A stretch of 64,000 nt of DNA from Apium graveolens (Eukaryota; Streptophyta; Magnoliopsida; Apiales; Apiaceae): positions 310,512,565-310,576,564 of the forward strand of contig NC_133648.1 of assembly GCF_009905375.1 (NCBI RefSeq), read 5' to 3'. The position numbers and the translations under genes are program-made. Below the pieces are notes generated by a model. That model was not told the origin of the DNA and did no database searches. It was given only the letters and a program-made list of their open reading frames with translations. Every line of letters begins with the position of its first letter. The first letter of the stretch is position 1. Below are positions 36,442 to 48,434 of this stretch, piece by piece.

Positions 36442-37122
36442 ATGGTTAACGAAAGTGAGGTTATCGTTGGTGGTGGTAGCAGTTCGGGTGCAACTGCTGG
36501 GGCCATTGATTGGACCACCTATAGTTTCCCACAGGCTGTTGAACTAACCGGTTTACCGGAGAAATTCAACGGTGGCATTGGCTTTTCTCGCTTGCAGAAA
36601 AGGATGAAGTTGTGGTTGACTATAAAAGGTCTGTGGCCGGTTGTGGAATATGAGAAACCAGAAGTGGATCAAGAGAAGGCTGACACAGTTAAGGCTTTTG
36701 CGAAGTGGGCTGAGAAGGATGGAGTGGCTAGGGCAGCAATTCTGGCGGCACTAACAAACACTTTGTTTGATGTCTATTCTTTTGATGCCTACTCCGCAAA
36801 ACTCTTATGGGAGAAGTTGGACCAGACACATAATACTGACTCACAAGGTCTAGAAAAGTATTATGTGGCAAGGTTCCTCGAGTTCAAACTGGTGGACAAT
36901 AAGTCCATGACTGAGCAGGTGCATGAGTTCGAGATGATAGTGCATGCTTTGAAGGAGTCTGGAATGAATCTCCCGGAAAAGTTCAAGGTGATGAGTGTGA
37001 TTGAAAAACTCCCGAAGTCTTGGGAAGAGTTCTCTCTCTCCCTGAAAAGACAGAAAGGAGAGATCACCTGGACCAACCTTATGCTGGACATCTCGGTGCA
37101 AGAACAACACAAGTCCAAATAG
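36442..37122 (+). pseudogene. copia gag, capsid part, ending at an in-frame stop
   Basis: Gag starts at ATG 36442 (MVNESEVIVGGG), 38 bases after the LTR. The order is typical of copia Gag: ELTGLPEKFNG, LQKRMKLWLTIKGLW, LTNTLFDVYS, LWEKLDQTH, then the UBN2-type segment FLEFKLVDNKSMTEQVHEF and MSVIEKLPKSWEEF. TAG at 37120 interrupts the frame, which continues unchanged on the other side, so it is a point mutation or, less likely, a read-through stop. An upstream ATG at 36196 inside the LTR is in the same frame with no stop between. I prefer 36442 because the earlier segment resembles no Gag. Confidence 0.85.
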
Positions 37123-40100
37123 GGACATGTGATGCCAACTGAACACTGTACCTCGAAGGTAAACATAGCAACTATAGGACAGAAGAGGAAGGCTTTTGCT
37201 AAGAAAGCTAATAGTAATAAACCTAAGAGTGACAAGGACAAGGCCAAGAAACCCAAGGCAAACAAACCATGCTGGTCTTGTGGGCAGGTTGGGCACTGGA
37301 GTAAGGACTACCCTACGAAGAAAGCGAAGAAAACCGAGGTAGCACAAGCAAATGTTGTGCTTGGAACCACAAGTGGGCCTGTAGTGAACATGGTTGTTGG
37401 TGAGGCTACGGCTTCTGAAACCGACGTTGACCGGTATGTATCCTACAACCCTGTGATATTTTCTACCTATCTGTCAAATGAATGGTTGATAGATACTGGA
37501 GCTAATGTACATATTTGTGCTGATATTAGTTTATTTGTATCTTATCAACAGAGTCATAGCCTGACTGTGAAGATGGGGAATGCTAGTGTTGCTCAAGTAC
37601 ATGGAGTTAGAAACGTGGATCTGAAGTTCCCTCCAGGATGTATTCTATCTCTGACGAGAGTGCATCATGTTCCCAACATGCGTAGAAATATAATAAGTGG
37701 AAGCTGTTTAGTTTCTAGTGGTTTTGAAATTTCGTTCAAGTGTAATAAAGTAGTTCTTATTCACACTCGTACATTCTTTGGCAAGGGTTACTTGTCAAAT
37801 GGTTTATTTGTTATTAATGCGGATCCCGTTTTGGGAAATTTGAATAATAATGTTATTCCTACTGTTAACTGTATTGAATCCTCAAATATATGGCATGCTA
37901 GACTAGGTTATTTAAACTTTGGTGCTCTTAAGACCATGATGAACTTAGAGTTGATTCCAAAATATACCATAGAAAAGAATTCTAAATGTCAAGTATGTGT
38001 GTCTGCTAAACAGATAAGGAAACCTTTTCATAACGTTGTTAGGGATTCAGACTTGTTAGATTTAGTACACAATGATATTTGTGAATTTGGTGGTGTATTG
38101 ACCAAGGACCAGTTTAGATACTTCATTACTTTTATAGATGATAGTAGTAGATACTGTTATGTTTATTTACTTAGACATAAGGATGAAGCACTTAGTAATT
38201 CATTATATATAAAACTGAAGTAGAAAAACAAACTAGTAAGCTACTTAAAAGATTGAGATCTGATAGAGGTGGTGAGTATACGAGTAATGCTTTTAATGAA
38301 TTTTGTGCAAACAATGGTATAGTTCATGAAGTTACTCCACCATACACACCTGAGTCTAATGGGGTTGCTGAGCGAAAGAACAGAACATTTAAAGATATGA
38401 TTAATAGTATGCTTATTAACTCTGGGTTGCCTAAATACATGTGGGGAGAGGCTCTAAATACGGCTTGCCATATTTTGAATAGAGTCCCTCTGAAACACAT
38501 GGATAAAACACCCTTGGAGTTATGGAAAGGCAGGATGACTAGTCTTAAGTATCTTCGTGTGTGGGGGTGCCTTGCTAAGGTGCTTGTTCCTGAACACAAG
38601 AGAAAGAAACTAGGTCCAAAGACTATTGACTGTATCTTTCTGGGCTATCTTGAAACCACTACAGCTATGAGATTTTTAGTGTTAAAATCTGACATAGATG
38701 GTATAGTGGTAAATACGATAGTTGAATTTTGAGATGCGACATTATTTGAGGATATTTACCCTATGAAAACTGGAATACCTGAAATGATTTCTGATGAAGA
38801 TCCTACTCACACATCAAGTTCTATTCCTGATCATGTGGAAAAGATGACAAATGTGGGGGCGGAACCTAGTAGTAGCTCTAGTCCTAAGGAAATAGAGGAA
38901 CCAAGGAGAAGTAAGCGTGCAAAGGTAGTCAAGGATTTTGGAGGTGATTTCATCACTTACAATATCGAGGACGAACCTTTAACTTTCCGGCAAGCAATGG
39001 ATTCTTCTGAGTCAAGGCACTGGAAGGGCGCTATCAAGAGTGAAATTGACTCTATTATTTCTAATGGAACATGGGAGTTGGTTGATCTCCCTCCTGGGTG
39101 TTCTACTATTGGGTGTAAATGGGTTTTTAAAAGGAAGTTGAACCCTGACGACTCAATAGATAAGTACAAAGCTAGATTGGTAGCTAAGGGTTTTAAGGAA
39201 AAGGAAGGAATTGATTATTTTGATACATACTCTCCGGTTGCAAGAATGGTAACAATCCAAATGGTTATAGCATTGACTTCAGTCCATGGTCTTATCATCC
39301 ATCAGATGGATGTAAAGACGGCTTTCCTTCATGGTGAACTTGAAGAAGAGATTTATATGGATCAGCCTGATGGATTTGTTACATCAGGCAATGAAAGGAA
39401 AGTATGTAAGTTGATCAAGTCCATCTATGGCTTGAAACAAGCTCCCAGAGATTGGCATAAAAAGTTTGATGAAACTATATTGCCTTTTAGTTATAAGATT
39501 AATGAAAGTGATAAGTGTGTCTACACTAAAGTTAAATGTAATGAGTGTGTTATTTTATGCCTATATGTGGATGACATTTTATTGTTTGGAACCAATATTG
39601 AGATTATTAACGAGACTAAAGAATTCTTGAAAAGGCATTTTGAAATGAAGGATATGGGTGAGGCAAGTGTGATTCTTGGAATCAAACTGATTCAGTCCAC
39701 TGAAGGAATAACCTTGACTCAATCTCATTATATAGAGAAATCTATACTTGAGAAATATGGTTATTCACAGTGTAGAATCGCTAGTACACCTTATGATTCG
39801 AAAGTTTCCCTTGTCAAGTATACTTCAGGAGTGCCTGTGTCTCAGTTAAAGTAATCTCAGATTATTGGGAGCTTGCAGTATCTTGCTAACTGTACTAGAC
39901 CAGATATTTCATATTCTGTGTCTAAATTGGCTAGATATACAAGTTGTCCAAACAGAACTCATCGGGATGCTCTTGATAGAGTACTTAGATATCTAAAAGG
40001 CACAATGTACCTTAGTTCATACTACAGGAGATTTCCTGGTATGCTTGAAGGGTACAGTGATGCAAGTTGGATAGCTAAGAAGTCTGGTTCCAATGGAGTG

Positions 40101-40553
40101 ACTGGATACGTGTTCACCTTGGCTGGTGGAGCAATATCCTGGAAGTCAAGCAGACAGACTATTGTTACTCGGTCTACTCTTGAGGCTGAGTTGTGTGCAC
40201 TTGACGCCACAGGGACGGAGGCTGAATGGTTACACGGACTTATGTCTGCAATACCTGTAGTAAGCAGACCGCTTCCTGTTATTGCTATTCACTGTGATAG
40301 TCGAACAACTATCGACAAGATTAGCAGTAAAAAGCATAATGCTAAAACTAAGAGACACATCCAAGTTAGACTCAAGTCTATAAGGGGTTTAGTGACTGAT
40401 AGGATCATAGCTATAGAGTTCATAGGAACTCAGAATAATGTAGCTAATCCTCTTACTAAAGGACTGGAACCTGCAGTGGTCCTTAAGTCAAGGTTGGGGA
40501 TGGGACTGTCCACCCATCATAATTCATCAACAGTGGGAACCCAATACACATGA
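37123..40553 (+). pseudogene. copia nucleocapsid and pol: protease, integrase, RT, RNase H (broken)
   Basis: Order seen: a zinc knuckle CWSCGQVGHWSKDYP at about 37270 whose last cysteine is replaced by Tyr; protease WLIDTGANVHIC (about 37480); an integrase zinc region WHARLGYLNF (about 37891) in which the usual second His is Tyr, followed by CQVC; integrase core NDICEF, FIDDSSR and NGVAERKNRT (D, D, E); reverse transcriptase from about 38990 with LYVDDILLFG (about 39560); RNase H YSDASWI, EAELCAL and HCDSRTTI; and the pol stop at 40551. Breaks: a one-base frameshift near 38197 in integrase, an in-frame TGA at 38730 and an in-frame TAA at 39852. All of pol is on one strand after gag. It is recognisable throughout but not functional. 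Confidence 0.9.
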
Positions 40554-41067
40554 GAGGAGATCCCTCGAAGTGTATTCAATGGGTAATAACAAGCTGTAAG
40601 GATGAGTTGGTAGTACCTTTGCTACATAGATGATACTATAGTATCTGAGTCTATCCCCTGTAAACCTAGAAGGTACTGACACTTCCAGAAAAGCAAGAGT
40701 GGTAAAACTCTGAATGGGATCAAGTCATTTGATGAGATAGAGGCAGTATATCTCTGGAGATGCCCAGCTAAGCGAATGTAATTGTGTGGTCGCAATTAGA
40801 GGATAGGGTTAATCCTTGAAGCATTCGATGAACAGGATCGAGACATGACCATTAATGTCTCAAAGCCGTAGATTGGCACCATAACCTTTGACTTGTCGTC
40901 GTCTATGGAATATGGTTATACTAAACGGATTAAGATTCAAGGTGAAACATTCCATCTGAGTCCGATAGCCATTGAAGTAGATGAATTATGAGGGTTCAAA
41001 CCCGGAAGGGTACCGACTCTGAAAAACAAGTCATGATGGGAAATTGATCGCATTTCTGTATGGATTT
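40554..41067 (+). other. copia 3' internal non-coding region
   Basis: About 510 bp between the pol stop and the purine tract, of mixed base composition rather than AT-rich. I see no open frame or third gene. Regions like this occur in several plant copia lineages. Confidence 0.6.
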
Positions 41068-41076
41068 GTGGGGGAT
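41068..41076 (+). promoter_or_regulatory. Polypurine tract of copia
   Basis: GTGGGGGAT directly before the 3' LTR TGTTAG, the usual place and composition of the plus-strand primer. Confidence 0.85.
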
Positions 41077-42392
41077 TGTTAGAAAATTAGGATTTTAGAG
41101 CTTAATTTAATTATGTTCTTGATGTTAATCCTAAAATCTAATGATTGGAAATTGTTCAATGATATTTGAACTTAAATTTTCATGTATGGTTTTAAGAATT
41201 TTCTTAATGAAATCCATATGAAATGAGAGTTGAAAGTAGCTTGGAAAAGCTTGGAAAAATTTGAGAATGTTTGTCCCACATTGAAATAAATAAAGGAGGT
41301 TGTGTGCTTTATATGGTATTACCCACATGAGTAGTATACAACTACTAAGGTGTGTGATGGTCCATTATGTTGTTGTGTGCTTCACACGCACACACACACG
41401 CGCGCCCCGCCCCGCCATGCCACGCCACGCACCGGACTGTACCGGGTCGGGTCGAAGGGCGATTTGGGCGAATGTCTCGGTGTCTCGCGTACGCGAGGCG
41501 ACCTGGGCGAGGATTTTATTTATTTGAGAATTAATTTTAATTCGAATTTATTTATCAGTGATTGGATTATTATAAATTGTTGGGCTTAGTCTAAATACCT
41601 TGAACCTGGACAAATAATATAATCTGATCTGTAACTGATGAATAAAATCAGAACTTAAGTTCTGATATAATATCTCAGAACTTAACTTAAGTTCTGATAT
41701 CAGAACTTAACTTAAGTTCTGATATCAAATCAGAAATTAACTTAAGTTCTGATAATAATGTGGGTTTTAATGGGTGTTAATGTGAAAAGGTGTTACAAGT
41801 AATTTAAATTCAAAATCTGATCAGTTTTGATTTTTTTATTAATGAAGCAGTTTAATTCATACATTAAGTGTGTGGACAGTTTCATTTTTTCCTCTCCTAT
41901 AAATAGAGGTTAAAGTGAATGTATTATATACACAACATTTTCTTCTCTTCTCTTCAACCTCTCTGCATTTCTCTCCCAAAAGTCCTGAAGTGCTGATATT
42001 TTCCGGCGACTGAGGTGCTGGTCGAAGTGGAGCTTTTGTTGCTGCTGTTAACATAAACTCTGAGCTGTTTTATCCTGGTGGAGATATTGTGCACATCCCA
42101 AACACAGCAGGTAGGGGCAATATTCTCTTCAAGAGCAGCCAGGACTTCGAGCAAGGCCTGGTGACTCAGCTGTGATCATTTTTCTTGGCATTTTGTATCT
42201 GTGAACCTTTATTTCATTCACTGTTAAAAGCTATGGTTTCGGGTACATCTTTATTTCTCTCTTCGTTATTTCAGTTACTGATTTTGTTTACCTGCATGTT
42301 TTGTTTTGTTAATTGTGGTCTTGGCCTAAACTTGCTAAATTCTTTATACACTTGCTTCTATGTTGCTATATTTGTTAGTGAGATTTACAACA
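41077..42392 (+). repeat. 3' LTR of copia
   Basis: 1316 bp, TGTTAG to ACAACA, collinear with the 5' LTR over its whole length. It carries the TATA box (41899), the palindromic cluster and the 16-base segment complementary to the primer site. It differs from the 5' LTR mostly by transitions, many in the CG-rich island. Confidence 0.97.
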
Positions 42393-42397
42393 TATGA
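42393..42397 (+). repeat. Right target-site duplication of copia (TATGA)
   Basis: Matches 35087-35091. Confidence 0.95.
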
Positions 42398-42708
42398 TAT
42401 AATACATACATACTCGAAGATAAACACATACAGAATGTGAGTGAAAAAAACTAGACAACCACTCTTTCTAGTTTCTTTCCCACATATACAAACATGGACA
42501 TGACAGGTATATATTTTACACATTAGGTATAATAGACTGACACGTAGATATTATACATAACATATTGTTAGCATCGGAGATGCTCTTAAACCTTGTGTTT
42601 TGGGTTAAAAATAGAGTGAAGCCCATTTACGTTCCAACATATATATTATATATATTATTCTTAAAGTTCTTTTTAAGAAAAATAATAGGAAATTTTGATT
42701 TAAAAATG

Positions 42709-42754
<46 letters not shown>

Positions 42755-42958
42755 TATATTAGTGTGTATGCATAAATTTTAATATAAAATACATTTTAAA
42801 TTTGTTAATCATAAATGTACAAAATGTGTTGTAGAATACTCTATTAATAACTTTTAAAGTATATAAAAATTAAGTGCATTTCTATGTCTATTAAATATTT
42901 AAATTAGTTAATTTCAATATCTATATGTAAGACTAATTATGATTTAGATCTAAACGAT
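42398..42958. other. Border region and start of the diverged unit 4
   Basis: 42400-42500 matches the tail of the WD40-block flank (compare 3690-3790), so copia landed inside that flank. From about 42655 the sequence aligns with the unit start (366 onward), including a (TAA)n run at 42708-42750. At 42558-42575, GCATCGGAGATGCTCTTAA resembles a MITE end. No exon. Confidence 0.6.
42956..42958 (+). repeat. Left target-site duplication of CACTA (GAT)
   Basis: GAT before CACTATTAG, matched by GAT at 51306-51308. Removing the element and one GAT gives TAAACGATATAATATAAAAC, which lines up with TAAACTATATAATATAAAAC at 652-671. Confidence 0.93.
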
Positions 42959-43037
42959 CACTATTAGAAAAACGTCAATAGACATCGCCTAAAAACCGAT
43001 GTCTATGAATGAAAAAATATCATGTCTTCTTGAGTTA

Positions 43038-43050
43038 TGTTAAAGACCCC
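43038..43050. repeat. Poly-C tract
   Basis: About 13 consecutive C at the CACTA 3' subterminal region; unusual in this AT-rich setting and possibly of uncertain length in the assembly. Confidence 0.8.
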
Positions 43051-44119
43051 CCCCCCCATTTAATATTCCTTTTAAACAGATGTTAAATATGACATATAAC
43101 ATCAGTTCCTTGTTAAAACTTATTTCTGTAACTTGATATTAAATTTCTCATGCATATAATCTTCATATATTATCATAATATGATATTTTTATCAATTTAA
43201 ATATATGCAAGCTAAGAAAAATCTTTCCATTTAACCATTAAACTGATGTTACTAATACCAGTAGCAACAGTTTTCATCTAAAACCGATGTAAACATAACG
43301 TTTGACATCAGTTCTTTATTGGAAACCGATGTCTATTGGTGATCAACTCATGTCTATAAAGCTTAACAACATCAGTTTTCTATTTTAAGATTTTTTTGTT
43401 GTAGTATTTAACATTGGTCTTACTATGTCAATGTTTAACTAAAATTGATGAATTAAGTTTTGACATACATCATTTTTTTATTTTATAACAGATGTTTAGA
43501 GTGTTAAATTAACATCAGTTTTATGTAAAAGAACGATGATAAATGGCTTTGTTTTAAAATCAGTTGCTTTGTATAAAATGATATCTGATCACCTGTTTTA
43601 TCCATGCAAAATTTAAAAACACAGATGCCAAAAAATTGCCAGAAAAACAAGAAATTGTGAATTAACAACCAAATTCAGCTTCTAATATTTACCAAACTAT
43701 CATTTCCTTCCAAACATCTAAATTAACATTCCAATCTTCAAACATCCAAATTAACATCCCAATCTCCTAACATCTAAATTATCAACCTGATATAATACTA
43801 GCTACATAGTTTCAAATCTAAACCACCAAACTTGAACTACTAGAAATCCATAATCTTTTCTAATTACTAGTTACAATCCAAATACATGCAACCAAAATAA
43901 AGGTGTTTTTCAGTTTGTAATATAAATAACAGTTGATAAGCTAGAGTCACCAAGCTAGAGTCGCAAACAGCTACATGATGGATTGGATATAATCAAGCGT
44001 CTCATAGGGAACAACGTCAAGGTCCTCCTTTGTATAAGACCTACGACTCTTGGAGGCCCACTCGAACAGAATAAACCTATGTCATTCCTTAACCAACTGA
44101 AAGGTAAAAAATATATACC
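43051..44119. other. CACTA 3' non-coding region
   Basis: Subterminal GATGT-type motifs to about 43520, then AT-rich sequence with repeated AACATCCAAATTAACAT-like phrases (about 43710-43775). No coding signal. Confidence 0.6.
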
Positions 44120-45228
44120 TTGTCTAGCAGCTTCATCTCCTGGTCCTCAATTAAATCTTTCATATATCGCCTGACAACATATCCATATTTTGGGCCACCT
44201 GGTTGTTTAGGGCATCCCTATACATTCCAAAAAATTGTTGACAATTAATGACATCGAAGATTAACCATAATTCTATAATTTACAAAAATGAAAAATTAAA
44301 AAATTGACTAAATACGCACAACAAGGTTTTTAACTTTGGGATTCTTATTTACCCGTCCTTCGTGAGCATTATAAGATCTCACTGCTTTGTAAATGTTATA
44401 ATTATAAAATATAGTGTCAAATCCAAAAATTACCGATTATATTCTATATATAATTATAAATTGAAGTAAAAAATTACCGCATTAAAGCCTTTTCAAGATC
44501 CTGGGGATAAGGATGATGAGGCAATGGATTAAGGATGAAAGCTTCTGATTTCCAAAGCACGATCAAAATCCAATATAAACTGTTTTCATTATAAATAAAT
44601 TAAAGTGAGCATTTAAATTACATATCCGACAATTTTACATATATTATAATTAATTTACCAACAACTATATGACTAATCAAGGCCATACAATATTTTAAAA
44701 ATGGACACGTAAAAAGAGACGTATTTGTAGTTATAAGGCATAAAGTTCATCCGAAGAACTTCACCTTTTAGCCTTTGCACAACATATTCATTAAATTCAT
44801 CATTCAGCTTGTATGTGGACGGATGAAGAAAAGCAAACATCGCTGATAAATCTCTACTCGGCGTATCCCGAAACACTAAATACAAATACCTAAAAATAAA
44901 AAAAATAAAAAATTACATTTTGTTTAAATAGATCGTTACTATATAAAATGAGACCAGATTTTAAAATAGTATAAAAAGAACTTTACGCCATGTATGTTGA
45001 TATAGCAGACTACCCAATCATTTTAAACTCTAGCAATTCAAGTACGTTCTCATGAAGTAAATATATAGTTCTTTTAATTCCAAAGATTTTAAAATCACAT
45101 GAAACCGGTATCAATTTTCCACTTTTCTTCATCACCGTCGATACAAATCTATACAACAGCCTAAAGCGAGGAGGCACATTGTCCTGCACAGAATTAAATG
45201 CATTATGCATTCTCTGCACCTCACTCAC
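44120..45228 (-). pseudogene. CACTA second gene, Ulp1/C48-like C-terminal part
   Basis: Exon-like pieces on the minus strand: 45228-45010 (PPRFRLLYRFVSTVMKKSGK, then IYLLHENVLELLEFKMIG), 44885-44673 (FLHPSTYKLNDEFNEYVVQR, then MPYNYKYVSF and ILYGLD), about 44560-44480 (AFILNPLPHHPYPQDLEKAL), about 44372-44330 (SYNAHEGRVNKNPKVKNL) and about 44215-44120 (GCPKQPGGPKYGYVVRRYMKDLIED). In Ulp1-type cysteine proteases carried by CACTA elements the last piece normally holds ECGYY with the catalytic Cys. Here that residue is Tyr, so protease activity would be lost. Such proteins act on SUMO-like modifiers in the family; nothing shows that here. Confidence 0.7.
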
Positions 45229-45285
45229 ATTCCGCGCATTTTTCTTTTTCCGTAAATAAATATTTAAGCATATACCCCGTATTAT

Positions 45286-46020
45286 TCACTTTAGTGTAAA
45301 TTTGTAATCTCCTAAAAAAATGACACTTGGTTTATAATTAAATTTATATACCTTGGAACAAGTACTGGAGGTGTATATGATCATGTCTTTAGGGCATTCT
45401 AAATGAGAACCAATGGCTTGCTGGACGGTCTCTATCTCACCAACCACAGGAACAGGCACCAAAGTATCATCCTGGATGCTTCCGTCCACCCCAACACGAA
45501 TAAATCCTGGTTCTAGAGGCAATCCATGAACCGATCTACTCATTCCATCCCCCTCATCAAAAATAACACCAAAAGCTACCTTGTTATCAATGCTCTTCAC
45601 TGCCATTTCACATTTGTGAGGACAAATAGACATTACCGGCTCAAACAATTTAATAACATGCAACATTATCATAGAAATGAATCAAGTATACACTGTAATT
45701 GTATACCTTTTGTCCCGGTGGACCACTAGGAGGAATAATAACAACAAAATATACACCCTCTTTATCCTCATCGTTCATCAATTCATCATCAAATCTTTTC
45801 CAACTTTCCTTCTGTTCTTTTGTTCTTGTTCTTTCACCGCAGGACATCTTGCTTTTTCAGACATTGGTGAGTGTAGTTTTTCCCCAGCAACCAAAGCTTT
45901 CAACTCACCAATTTGCAACTCAAGATTATGAAACAGCTCTTCGAACCCTTCCCGCATGCTCTGAAGTTTCCAATATAGTGGTGAGTACATCATTAGTTCC
46001 ATCCGGCTTGAATTCACCAT
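45286..46020 (-). pseudogene. CACTA second gene, central part
   Basis: 46020-45778 is a Glu/Lys-rich, probably coiled-coil segment (LQSMREGFEELFHNLEL, then EKARCPAVKEQEQK). 45672-45286 reads CEMAVKSIDNKVAFGVIFDE, VHGLPLEPGFIRVGVDGSI and GSHLECPKDMIIY, a block conserved in CACTA second-gene proteins between the PTTA part and the Ulp1-like part. A donor-like GTATAC follows the first segment. Function of the block is unknown to me. Confidence 0.65.
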
Positions 46021-46119
46021 TTCTTTGCTTTTCGAGTAAGGAATCCTATTAAAACCATTAGAGTAATTAGGTATAATTTGGAAAATTTTAGAAGAAAAAA
46101 ATTATAATAAGTCTTACAA

Positions 46120-47069
46120 TTTATTGAATTATTTCTGCCAGTTCTGGGTCAAGAGTCCCATCCTTTGTCATACCGGCATTTTTCCACATAATTGCCCTAT
46201 CTGGCCTTTCATCAGGCTCCAACCTCCCCGAGCGTATCTACAAAAAAATTAAGACACATTCATAAAAATAAAAATGTGAATACTACAAGAAAAATGATCC
46301 GACTCTTACTTCTTCTTCTTCTTCCAATCCAATGTATCGTTTTCTTGACAGTCGGTGTGGATATTTTCGTTGTCCCACTCTTTCACTCTATTTTTTATTC
46401 TCTTCCTTTATACAAATAAATCTTGTTAATTACTGTAATTTTTACAATTAAATCTACTCAAAAAAATAAAAAAAATCGTCTCCACGCTTTCTTGCCGACA
46501 AAAGCATATTACTTTGGTGGCTTCTGTAGCTTCTTCTTTTTTCCAACATAGGGCATCACATGTTCCGCTGTCAATTTAGCCTTAAAATTTCTCCATTTTG
46601 CGCCTTTCGACTGTAGAAACCTCTTCCGACTTTCAGGAATCAGTTCGTAAGTATCTTGAAGCACAAGTTTAACAAGTTCATATAGTATAACTTTTTTTAT
46701 ATAAAAACCATGAGATTAATGTCAATTGCGATTGTAACTGATGTACCTTAAATTCATTCCATATTCCCTCTTTGAAGTTAGGGTCAACCTTTGGCCAAGT
46801 CGGAATGTCAATTAGCACCATTGTCCTTGCCAGCATACCTATGTAGAAATGTAGTTTATGTCATTCGTCTCCAACTGGAACTGCAACTCAATTAAAACAC
46901 CTCGGGCTGCTCCAGATGTCTTGCTTTTGGTAGATTGTGTACTACTTTCAGTGGGTTGTGGAGCTGTCTGTTGGGGAACAATATTGTCCGTTGGAGGAAC
47001 CGGGTCAGGATCTGGTACACATGGTGCATCTTCCGGTACTGGGGAGTCATTTATGTGCTTCTCATCCAA
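46120..47069 (-). pseudogene. CACTA second gene, PTTA/TNPA-like N-terminal part
   Basis: Starts at 47069 with a Pro-rich acidic leader (PVPEDAPCVPDPDPVPPTD). About 46800-46750 reads WPKVDPNFKEGIWNEFK. About 46660-46480 reads YELIPESRKRFLQSKGAKWR and KLTAEHVMPYVGKKKKL. About 46235-46130 reads RPDRAIMWKNAGMTKDGTL. These are the phrases of the plant transposase (PTTA/En-Spm) family, whose TNPA-type members bind subterminal repeats. Pieces are separated by intron-like gaps; I could not verify a continuous reading frame. Confidence 0.65.
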
Positions 47070-47585
47070 TTATTCTTTACACTATTTTTTAGATTTTTTT
47101 TCCTTTCTTTACCATATTTTCTGTATTAACCAAATAGAGTAGGAATAAGAGATAAGATTACCGATGAATATACAGAATGTATACCATCAATATAAATTGA
47201 ATAATGCTATTAACAATGAAAAACACGACAATGATGTAGGCACACAAAAAGATTCAATTTTATATTTATTCCCATAAAACTACTTAACAATCTACAATCA
47301 AAATTCACAAAAACTTATCGATAATCTCAAGTCAACATCAATAATTATATCAGATATTAAATCAGATAATCACAAAAATTTATATTTATTACCGTAAAAC
47401 TACTTAAAACCACTTAGCAAAAAAAAAACTCCAAGTAATTATATCATATATTTCTACATAAAAAGTTGACAAATATACTCCAAGTTTTTTCGATAACATC
47501 CATAATTCTACAATACATCACTTAAATATATATAATTTGAGAAGCCTATTTTTAAACAAAACTATAAATCAAGTGAATATGATTT
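47070..47585. other. CACTA intergenic spacer
   Basis: About 515 bp of AT-rich non-coding DNA between the two minus-strand genes. 47260-47410 holds two similar stretches (TTTATATTTATTCCCATAAA and TTTATATTTATTACCGTAAA). Confidence 0.6.
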
Positions 47586-48345
47586 TTAAGCCTTGGATCG
47601 CTTCTTCAGCCAGATTTCCTCGCCATCCTTGCTTTTATTGCCAACATTAGACTCTTCGTCGTCATCAACACTAGAATCAACTATGGGGATGTTAGAGCAG
47701 AATGAAGGGTTTTCTAGAATTGTATCTCCAAGATCATCATCATTGTATATCTCGTGATAGTCTCTGGTTGTTGAGGTCAATACGACTGACCAGTTAGAAT
47801 CAACAGGATCTTCGACATAGAAAACTTGTTTCACTTGATCAACAGACACATATTTGTCATTCTTGTGGCCTTGTCGATTAAGGTCCACAAGTGTGAATCC
47901 AAGTTCATCAGCCTTGACGCCTCTGTCACATTCTTCCCATTTGTACAAGAACAACGGGGCTTTGAATAAGTTGTAATCCAATTCCCATAGTTCTTCAATC
48001 CTACCATAAAATGCCATATCACTCTCTACGTGATTTAAATCCTTAGCACTACAAACTTGGACAGTCTTAACAACTAAAGAGACTACACTATTTTGAACAA
48101 CCCCAGCATCGTCTCGCTCATTTGTCAAGTATCGGATCCCGTCAACTAGATAACCATCAAAAGTCAAAACAGTCACGATGGTTTTCCTGGTAGCCACTTA
48201 TAGTTTCAGAAATACCTTCGACTTTGTCATTCAATTTAGTCATAACTTTGTTCCCAAACCAATCATCAAATAGCCTATTATGCTCCCTAATCATCCACTG
48301 AATAGTGTTTTTTTCCTTCATAATTATTTTTAAGCAACTCCTTAT
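47586..48345 (-). pseudogene. CACTA transposase gene, DUF4216 part
   Basis: The first open segment on the minus strand (about 48330-48200) reads EHNRLFDDWFGNKVM. From 48197 the DUF4216 signatures follow: FYGRIEELWELDYNLFKAPL, LFLYKWEECDRG, DELGFTLVDLNRQGHKND and QVKQVFYVEDPVDSNWSVVL, then an acidic tail and a Lys/Arg end. This is the usual C-terminal domain of CACTA transposase genes. The 203-residue frame is open, but the frame joining it to the preceding part is interrupted. Confidence 0.75.
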
Positions 48346-48434
48346 GCATCCTTTGAAAACGCATAAATTTTTTGGTTACAAACTAAAATAATGCTTATTA
48401 CAAAATTAATCAAGAAAAGGAAAAGAAAAGTGAC

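Larger units (their letters stand above)
35092..42392 (+). mobile_element. Complete Ty1/copia LTR retrotransposon, 7.3 kb
   Basis: Two LTRs of about 1.31 kb (TGTTAG...ACAACA), matching 5-bp target duplications, a gag-pol region in the copia order (gag, protease, integrase, reverse transcriptase, RNase H) and a purine-rich tract before the 3' LTR. The LTRs differ at a few dozen positions by eye, so the insertion is not brand new. The coding region has three in-frame stops and one frameshift, and two zinc-binding residues are replaced, so this copy cannot move by itself. It sits at the unit 3/unit 4 border and is the source of the LTR pieces in units 1 and 2. Its primer-site region is unusual (see 36405-36420). 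Confidence 0.97.

Noticed and set aside
36850..37347. Long minus-strand frames opposite gag (165 and 134 codons)
   Set aside because: Antisense to a clearly recognised copia gag; hydrophobic shadows.
42565..42762. 65-codon plus-strand frame ending in poly-Ile
   Set aside because: It reads through the (TAA)n microsatellite.
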